Positions 62,988-64,000 of a DNA stretch of 64,000 nt are shown piece by piece. This DNA comes from Nannochloropsis salina CCMP1776 (Eukaryota; Sar; Eustigmatophyceae; Eustigmatales; Monodopsidaceae): positions 232,541-296,540 of the forward strand of contig SDOX01000018.1 of NCBI GenBank assembly GCA_004565275.1, in the 5' to 3' direction. The notes under the pieces are model-generated. The model did no database searches and was not told the DNA's origin. It saw only the letters and a program-made list of their open reading frames with translations. The position numbers and the translations under genes were made by a program. Within the stretch, counting starts at the first letter, position 1; the number at the start of each line of letters is the position of its first letter.

Positions 62988-64000
62988 TGAAAGACTGACT
63001 TACGTCCACAAGCTTGTGCACGCCACTTGTAAAATTGTACCATCCCGTGTAAAAAGCAACAATCATGACATGATCCTATTTTCTGCTCTTGCCAGAAAGG
63101 GAGCCCTTTGACGCATGTTCATTCTTGCTTTTTCTTTTCTTTACTCAGCTTCTTTTTGTTGCCTTACACAACGTAATTCATGCCGCACACCTATTTTTAA
63201 TTGGATTGTAGAGACTAAGTGGTTGTGCTCAAGCTGCTATCTCGCCCAGGCTAAGCAGGAATCCAAAGAAATGACAAACAAGAAGTTTTTTCCACATACC
63301 ACAACATACTTTCCCCGTGTCATTGCTGCCTCTGCTGTCGCTGACTTTCTGCGAGCGTTTTTAACGTCATGGGAAGATATTTGGAATGTCTTGTTGGGGC
63401 AAAGTAATTCGACAAAGAGACGTATAAGGGAGACACCTTCTTGCAAGCTTTCTTCACAGCCTCTTGAATCATATGAAGGCGAGCGTATCTTCTCATCAGA
63501 TGTTATGAAATGAAAACCAAAACACCCTCCAAGTAGGTGGAATTTCCCACCAACATGTAAACGTCAAAGATAGTTTACAGAAAGATAGTCGTTGCAACAA
63601 GAATGGAATAGGTAAAACGAGGACAGAAGCCAAAAATGGCACCAATAATTCCCCAAATGACGAGCACCCGAGTGAAGGCGAACAGGACTTCAGAAAGAAA
63701 GGGAGTAATTTATTCGTGTCTAAAACATAAATACTTTCAGAGCGAAAAAGGTGACAAATTTCTTAGCCAACGCTTGAACAACGAACTCTTCCTCTCATGC
63801 CTGCACAAATAATTCTGTCACGATGCTGATTGTGCACGCCACGTAGCCTGTTTAGACGGTGAGAAGGCCAAGGTTGACTGGATGCTTTTTTGAAATGCAT
63901 ATTTGAACAGCTAAACCGACACAACTGAGGCGTGTCTTCAAAAGCTACACGCTTTCGCGTCAAACCCCTATACCTCCCCAGGCACTCGGCTGCTTGAACT
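62988..64000. other. right edge of window, 1 kb, little identified
   Basis: This is downstream of the SulP gene. AT content is higher than in the genes. Apart from a weak candidate exon on the minus strand (63575-63691) I see nothing supported; a gene continuing beyond the window is possible. Confidence 0.5.
63575..63691 (-). CDS. possible last exon of an unidentified membrane protein
   Basis: Read on the minus strand, a short open stretch after a pyrimidine-rich tract encodes VLFAFTRVLVIWGIIGAIFG and then FCPRFTYSILVATTIFL before a TAA at 63575. The hydrophobic pattern looks like a terminal transmembrane hairpin. An in-frame stop lies shortly upstream, so the rest of the gene would have to be spliced in from further right, possibly outside the window. 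I cannot name a family, and chance is a real alternative. Confidence 0.2.
   Translation of the reverse strand, partial: EVLFAFTRVLVIWGIIGAIFGFCPRFTYSILVATTIFL

Noticed and set aside
63115-63513. 132-codon plus-strand frame downstream of the SulP gene
   Set aside because: The composition is random-looking with no motif; it is probably 3' flanking sequence.

Overview
The window is nuclear DNA of a small, compact eukaryotic genome. It is most likely from a stramenopile alga, and the best fit is a eustigmatophyte such as Nannochloropsis; this is inference, with no database behind it. The evidence is as follows. Genes sit on both strands at roughly one per 2.3 kb, with few and short GT-AG introns of about 70-220 nt. 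Several proteins start with a signal peptide followed by an ASAFAP-like plastid motif (SQA-FMP in the ribosomal protein S21 gene, TTA-FAW in a lumenal TPR protein). bHLH-PAS and bZIP-PAS regulators are present, and both architectures are typical of stramenopiles. The gene set also combines eukaryotic core genes with plastid metabolism genes. Exon joins below were inferred by matching reading phase, splice consensus and family conservation. They are predictions, not transcript data.

1-24 kb holds the 3' part of a PUS1-type tRNA pseudouridine synthase, a bHLH-PAS factor resembling the diatom clock protein RITMO1, and a six-exon CDK with a PSTALRE helix. It also holds the KEOPS subunit CGI121 (frame broken at a 12-G run), electron transfer flavoprotein beta, the 2-oxoglutarate dehydrogenase E2, a SEC14/CRAL-TRIO protein, a CRT-like transporter, a TTC38 protein, and a plastid DUF1995/fibrillin-like protein.

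24-46.5 kb holds TRM1, a short-chain dehydrogenase, POLE3/DPB4 head-to-head with a CtIP/Sae2 homologue, a thylakoid-lumen TPR protein, a transportin-3/importin-13-like karyopherin, a TrmA-type methyltransferase, and a small unknown protein. A PA-TM-RING ubiquitin ligase follows, head-to-head with a choline-transporter-like protein, and then a VTE6/TMEM19 (DUF92) protein.

46.5-49.4 kb is a gene-poor and visibly AT-richer stretch. 49.4-63 kb holds a bZIP-PAS-like regulator, the splicing factor AAR2, an organellar S21 ribosomal protein with a 31-nt exon, protein phosphatase 5, the GTPase DRG1, and a SulP/SLC26 anion transporter.

The genes do not form operons. Divergent pairs on short shared promoters recur: TTC38/DUF1995, POLE3/CtIP, lumenal TPR/karyopherin, RING/CTL, S21/PP5 and DRG1/SulP. 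tRNA modification is well represented (PUS1, CGI121, TRM1, TrmA-like), as is genome maintenance (POLE3, CtIP). I found no rRNA, convincing tRNA, CRISPR, transposon or viral element. Pure G or C runs of 11-15 nt are common, and at least one appears to break a gene, so assembly errors at homopolymers should be borne in mind.
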